Positions 48,091-51,353 of a DNA stretch of 51,353 nt are shown here, one piece after another. A program made the position numbers and the translations under genes. The DNA is from Oscillospiraceae bacterium. Its GTDB lineage: Bacteria; Bacillota; Clostridia; Oscillospirales; Oscillospiraceae. The notes below the pieces were generated by a model that had not been told where the DNA came from, ran no database searches, and saw nothing but the letters and a program-made list of their open reading frames with translations. Location: positions 1 to 51,353 of the forward strand of contig JAFZRS010000015.1 of assembly GCA_017619715.1 (NCBI GenBank), written 5' to 3'. How positions within the stretch are numbered: position 1 is the first letter of the stretch; each line of letters starts with the position of its first letter.

Positions 48091-48738
48091 TTATGCCAGA
48101 AACTGCGCCGCGCCAACCAGCAACAGACCCAGGACAAAGAAGGCAAGCAGCAGACCCAACGTGCCGAGCCAGAAACGCTTGGCGCCCAAATGCGGGTAAT
48201 TGAGAAACGGATAGGGGTAGAGGAGGCTGGTATGACCGATGGGCTTGCCCGTTTTGGCGCGGAGCATGGCGAATACGAAATACGCCGTCGGGATAATCAG
48301 CCACAGCGCGGCGCTTTGCACCGTCAAGTCGGATTTATCCGCCCACAGCAACCATTGCGCCAAGGTTGACAACGGCACTATATAGTGTACAAGAATGTTG
48401 CCGATGCGGTCGTCCGCACCGTCTGCAAAGGAGATCCCCTTGCGCCGGACATAGGGGAGCAGGACGAAGTGGTAGATGAGGTGGGTGACCCAGATGCACA
48501 GCGTCATCAGCAATGCCGCCGTGGAGGAGGACAGCAGGCGGTACGCGCCGCCATTCGGGCGGAAAGAGGCAATCCACAGCGTCCATTCATACAGCAATAG
48601 CAGGAGGTTACTGAGATTGGTATAAAAGCAAAACATACCCGCGCGAATCCGTCCCGTGCGTAAAAGGGTGGAGTGAAGCAACAGTCCCGCACTGCCCAGT
48701 ATGGCAATCACCAGCGCGGAGAGGGCGTAGGCGGTCAC
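48091..48738 (-). CDS. Pr6Pr-family membrane protein
   Basis: A 215-residue protein with six hydrophobic segments and [42 protein letters not shown] and [11 protein letters not shown], the pattern of the Pr6Pr (FAR-17a/AIG1-related) family in bacteria. Function unknown. It starts with GTG at 48738, four bases overlapping the nfo stop (GTGA), with GGAGATGAG upstream. Distal gene of the yfcE-nfo unit. Confidence 0.82.
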   Translation of the reverse strand: MTAYALSALVIAILGSAGLLLHSTLLRTGRIRAGMFCFYTNLSNLLLLLYEWTLWIASFRPNGGAYRLLSSSTAALLMTLCIWVTHLIYHFVLLPYVRRKGISFADGADDRIGNILVHYIVPLSTLAQWLLWADKSDLTVQSAALWLIIPTAYFVFAMLRAKTGKPIGHTSLLYPYPFLNYPHLGAKRFWLGTLGLLLAFFVLGLLLVGAAQFLA

Positions 48739-49565
48739 ACTCTCATCTCCTTCAATAGAGCGATCTCGGCGGCGTAGCCGGGTAGATCGTTAGGCGTTTC
48801 CAGCACCATGGGAAGATCGCGCAGCGCCGGGTGATTTACGATCCGCCGGAAGCCCTCCAGTCCCAGATACCCTTTTCCGATACAGGCGTGGCGATCCTTA
48901 TGGGCGCCCACGGGGTTGAGGCTGTCGTTGACGTGGACGGCGCGGAGGCGTTTTAGACCGATCACCCGGTCGAACTCCGTCAGCACGGCGTCGGGATCGG
49001 CGGCAATGTCGTAGCCGGCATCGCTGACGTGGCAGGTGTCCAGACACACGCCCATATGCTCCGTGCGTGTGACGCGATCGAGAATTTCCCGGAGTTCTTC
49101 AAACCGTCCGCCAATCTCCGAGCCTTTGCCCGCCATGGTCTCCAGCAATACGGTGGTCTGCTGATCCGGGCGCAATATGGCGTTGAGCGTCTCTACAATG
49201 AGATTGATCCCGGCCTCCACACCTTGTCCCGTATGACTGCCGGGGTGGAAATTGTAGAGATTGCCGGGCAGATGATCCATGCGCCGGAGATCGTCCTCCA
49301 GCGTTATGCGGGCAAACTCCCGCGTATGCTCGTCCTGAGAGCAGGGGTTGATGGTATACGGCGCGTGCGCCACCAGTGTACCGATGCCGTGTTTTGATTG
49401 CAACGCTAAAAAAGCGGTGATATCCTCCGTGTCAAGGGATTTTGCTTTACTGCCTCTGGGGTTGCGGGTGAAAAACTGGAACGTGGTCGCGCCGATGGAC
49501 AGCGCCGTTTCACCCATGGCGAGAAATCCCGCCGAGGCGGAGAGGTGACAGCCGATATAGAACAT
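48735..49565 (-). CDS. nfo: Deoxyribonuclease IV (AP endonuclease Nfo)
   Basis: Zinc enzyme that incises DNA 5' of abasic sites. The 276 residues show the TIM-barrel metal motifs: [77 protein letters not shown] and VLETPND. Normal length. It follows the YfcE-type gene closely and overlaps the Pr6Pr gene. Confidence 0.97.
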   Translation of the reverse strand: MFYIGCHLSASAGFLAMGETALSIGATTFQFFTRNPRGSKAKSLDTEDITAFLALQSKHGIGTLVAHAPYTINPCSQDEHTREFARITLEDDLRRMDHLPGNLYNFHPGSHTGQGVEAGINLIVETLNAILRPDQQTTVLLETMAGKGSEIGGRFEELREILDRVTRTEHMGVCLDTCHVSDAGYDIAADPDAVLTEFDRVIGLKRLRAVHVNDSLNPVGAHKDRHACIGKGYLGLEGFRRIVNHPALRDLPMVLETPNDLPGYAAEIALLKEMRV

Positions 49566-49580
49566 GGAAAAGACCTCCTT

Positions 49581-50048
49581 TCAGATTCGGAAAGTGGAGC
49601 AGTCGCAGCCGTGGGAATTGACGGTGACGACGCCGTAGGTGGGGGTGGCATGGATACCGCCTACCGTGCCGGGATTGAGAACGTGCAGCGCGCCGTCAAA
49701 ATCCACCAGCGGGCGGTGGGTGTGACCGAACAACAGCACGTCGGCGCCGCATTCCCGGGCGGCGTATACCGCCCGATGCAAACCGTATTTTACGCCTCGG
49801 GTGTGTCCGTGCAGTAAAAAGAGCCGTACGCCTCCCAATTCGATGCACTTTTCCGCCTCATCACAGCAGCCGTAGTCGCAGTTGCCGGGTACGGCGGTCA
49901 TAGGGACGGAGGGAAAGCGCCGGGCAAGCCGCCGGGCGTCCTGTATGCAGTCGCCCAGGTGAATGATGTGATCCGGCTCCGTCAGTTCCACGCAGCGTTC
50001 CATATTCTCCATGCGTCCGTGGGAATCCGAAAATACCAATATGCGCAT
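49581..50048 (-). CDS. YfcE/MJ0936-type metallophosphoesterase
   Basis: A 155-residue calcineurin-like phosphodiesterase with all five metal motifs: FSDSHG, HLGDCIQD, VPGNCD, LLHGHTRG and FGHTHRP. The cellular substrate is unknown. The ATG at 50048 has AGGAG upstream; the frame is open further but the motif start fixes it. A TATAAT at 50087-50082 on the minus strand may be its -10. Confidence 0.92.
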   Translation of the reverse strand: MRILVFSDSHGRMENMERCVELTEPDHIIHLGDCIQDARRLARRFPSVPMTAVPGNCDYGCCDEAEKCIELGGVRLFLLHGHTRGVKYGLHRAVYAARECGADVLLFGHTHRPLVDFDGALHVLNPGTVGGIHATPTYGVVTVNSHGCDCSTFRI

Positions 50049-50099
50049 TGTTGACGCTCCTGCAAAGAAGAATTGCTCTTTATTATAGCACGAAAACAG

Positions 50100-50128
50100 T
50101 TGCAAACGCCAGCTTTTTCCGCTACAAT
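50100..50128 (+). promoter_or_regulatory. Promoter of the Smr-domain gene
   Basis: TTGCAA (50100-50105), 17-bp spacer, TACAAT (50123-50128). Confidence 0.7.
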
Positions 50129-50157
50129 AGGGAGAAAGTTTCGGGGGGCGGGAGAAG

Positions 50158-50394
50158 ATGGACGGCATTGTGGAGTTAGACGTACACGGCATGACGGTCT
50201 ATCAGGCGCGCATTGCCATCGATGCGACGCTCCGCCGCGCAACGATCGGCACTTACCGTATCCGCGTGATTCACGGCTATCACGGCGGCACCGCACTGCG
50301 GGATCTGGTGCGCAAGGAGTACGCCGGGAAGGTACGGCGGGTGGAGCTGGGACTGAATCCCGGAAGTACCGATCTGGTACTGCGAGAGTTTTAG
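50158..50394 (+). CDS. Stand-alone Smr (MutS2 C-terminal) domain protein
   Basis: A 78-residue Smr domain: ELDVHGMTVYQARIAIDATL with the DxHG motif, RIRVIHGYHGGTALRDLVRKEY with the HGxGGTALR motif, and LNPGSTDLVLREF at the end. Smr domains have nuclease activity on DNA or RNA; stand-alone copies are unassigned, and recent work ties MutS2-Smr to collided ribosomes. RBS CGGGAGAAG before the ATG. 31 bases before the aminotransferase gene. Confidence 0.92.
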   Translation: MDGIVELDVHGMTVYQARIAIDATLRRATIGTYRIRVIHGYHGGTALRDLVRKEYAGKVRRVELGLNPGSTDLVLREF

Positions 50395-50425
50395 ATAGCG
50401 AAAAAACAGGAAAGGGGATATACAC

Positions 50426-51353
50426 GTGAAACCGTATAGTGAGATGACACTGGAAGAGCGGCGGGCGGAATATGCCGCCGTTACAGCGAAATATGAGGCG
50501 CAAAAGTCCAAGGGACTGCATTTGAATATGGCGCGGGGAAAGCCGGGACGAGAGCAGCTCAATCTGGTGACGGATCTGTGCGGTGTGCTGTTGTCGCCGG
50601 AGGATTTCATCAGCGACGGGATTGACAGCCGGAATTACGGCAACGTAGACGGACTGCCTGCCGCCAAGAGGCTCTTTGCCGACATTCTGGGCTGTCGACC
50701 GGAGCAGTGCTTCGTGGGCGGGAACGCCAGCTTGCAGTTGATGTACGACGCCGTGGCAAAGGCGTACAGCAACGGTCTGCTCCATTCGCCCACGCCTTGG
50801 AGCAAGCTGGAGAAGGTGAAATGGCTGTGTCCCGCACCCGGTTACGACCGGCATTTTAAGGTAAGTCAGAGCTTCGGTATGGAGCTTATCACCGTGCCTA
50901 TGACCGCCGACGGACCGGATATGGACATCGTGGAGGAGCTGATCCGCGATCCGGCGGTGAAGGGCATGTGGAATGTGCCTAAGTTCTCCAACCCGCAGGG
51001 AATCGTTTACAGCGACAAGACGATCCACCGTCTGGCGGCGATGAAACCGGCGGCGCCGGATTTTATGCTCATGTGGGACAACGCCTACTGTATCCATGAG
51101 TTTGACTGCGAGTTTCAACCGTTCGTCGATATACTGGCACTGTGCGATTCTTACGGCAACGGCGATATGGTCTACGAGTTTGCCTCTACTTCCAAAATTA
51201 CCTTCCCCGGCGCGGGCGTGGCGGTGATGGCGACCAGCGAGGACAATCTCCGCTATCTGATACCGATTATCAACATTCAGACCATCGGCTACGACAAGAT
51301 CAATCAGCTCCGTCATGTGCGCTATTTGAAGGACAAGGAACACACCCTGGCAC
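50426..51353 (+). CDS. Class I aminotransferase, aspartate-aminotransferase-like (3' truncated by window)
   Basis: PLP enzyme of fold type I. The visible 309 residues start MKPYSEMTLEERRAEYAAVT from a GTG at 50426 with AAAGGGGA upstream. Motifs: LNMARGKPGREQL, RNYGNVDGLPAAKRLFAD, CFVGGNASLQLMYD, CPAPGYDRHF, WNVPKFSNPQGIVY (usual PxxxNPTG), MWDNAYCIHEF and the PLP lysine in FASTSKITFPGAGVA. This is the group Ic aspartate aminotransferase type. The frame is still open at the window's edge. Confidence 0.88.
   Translation, partial: MKPYSEMTLEERRAEYAAVTAKYEAQKSKGLHLNMARGKPGREQLNLVTDLCGVLLSPEDFISDGIDSRNYGNVDGLPAAKRLFADILGCRPEQCFVGGNASLQLMYDAVAKAYSNGLLHSPTPWSKLEKVKWLCPAPGYDRHFKVSQSFGMELITVPMTADGPDMDIVEELIRDPAVKGMWNVPKFSNPQGIVYSDKTIHRLAAMKPAAPDFMLMWDNAYCIHEFDCEFQPFVDILALCDSYGNGDMVYEFASTSKITFPGAGVAVMATSEDNLRYLIPIINIQTIGYDKINQLRHVRYLKDKEHTLA

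Noticed and set aside
49982..51343. A 453-codon minus-strand frame at the right end
   Set aside because: Antisense to the Smr and aminotransferase genes, which carry intact motifs; composition is that of a shadow.

Overview
The window is a dense chromosomal segment, by eye moderately GC-rich, from a spore-forming Clostridia (Bacillota), most likely a gut-type Oscillospiraceae/Ruminococcaceae relative. The evidence for this is the content and signals: sigma-K with a pro-sequence, SpoVAD/SpoVAE, SpoVT, a SpoVK-like AAA ATPase, AGGAGG-type ribosome binding sites, TTGACA/TATAAT promoters with 17-bp spacers, hairpin+T-run terminators and Firmicutes gene pairs (PadR-DUF1700-DUF4097, DUF2975-XRE, ACT-DUF711). 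No phage, plasmid, transposase or CRISPR array is visible; this is core chromosome with several poorly characterised genes.

Layout. 1-3.5 kb: 3' end of tuf, a convergent DUF4830-type lipoprotein, an RsuA-type pseudouridine synthase and a PucR/CdaR-type regulator. 3.6-7.1 kb: ftsE-ftsX and a coiled-coil M23 peptidase (division-linked wall hydrolysis), then an unknown gene whose RBS lies inside a perfect inverted repeat. 7.1-11.4 kb: greA-lysS from a consensus promoter, tRNA-Arg(CCT), typA. 11.4-15.2 kb (minus): cysteine desulfurase, MATE exporter, galactokinase. 15.3-18.8 kb: mtaB, YfbR-like nucleotidase, ACT protein, DUF711 protein. 19-23.5 kb (minus): rpe, recR, apbE, a NusG-domain-II protein, a Gx-family membrane protein and an AAA ATPase, behind a long structured leader. 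23.6-28 kb: a zinc-ribbon membrane protein and a polar amino acid ABC transporter operon with an AbgB-like M20 hydrolase, preceded by ArgR-box-like sites. 28-31 kb: NlpC/P60 hydrolase with a WalR box, a dicarboxylate/amino acid symporter, two tRNA-Ser genes. 31-35.5 kb: GH36 alpha-galactosidase, sigK with a sigma-E-type promoter, dinB. 35.7-40.8 kb: PadR operon, FMN-riboswitch-controlled ribU, DUF2975-XRE pair, small unknowns, YpsA-like SLOG protein, copper-chaperone-like protein. 40.8-48 kb: spoVAD-spoVAE with a sigma-G-type promoter and no spoVAC, a triple zinc-ribbon protein, a cysteine-less ArsC-like protein, a sirtuin, an AT-richer patch of unknown genes, spoVT, tRNA-Ser(GGA), and an OMP-decarboxylase paralogue lacking its catalytic residues. 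48-51.3 kb: Pr6Pr membrane protein, endonuclease IV, YfcE-type phosphodiesterase, Smr protein and a truncated class I aminotransferase.

Themes. Several genes link functionally: galK and alpha-galactosidase (galactoside use), cysteine desulfurase and MtaB (sulfur transfer to tRNA) around one shared promoter region, ApbE with NusG_II and Gx proteins plus RibU (extracytosolic flavin chemistry), and FtsEX with its M23 partner. The best candidates for new biology are the ApbE/NusG_II/Gx/AAA cassette, the catalytically dead PyrF paralogue, the SxxS ArsC-like protein, the spoVAC-less spoVA unit, the structured leader of rpe, and the RNA hairpins that occlude the start sites of spoVT and the gene at 6442. 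All calls are from reading the sequence; no database search was run.
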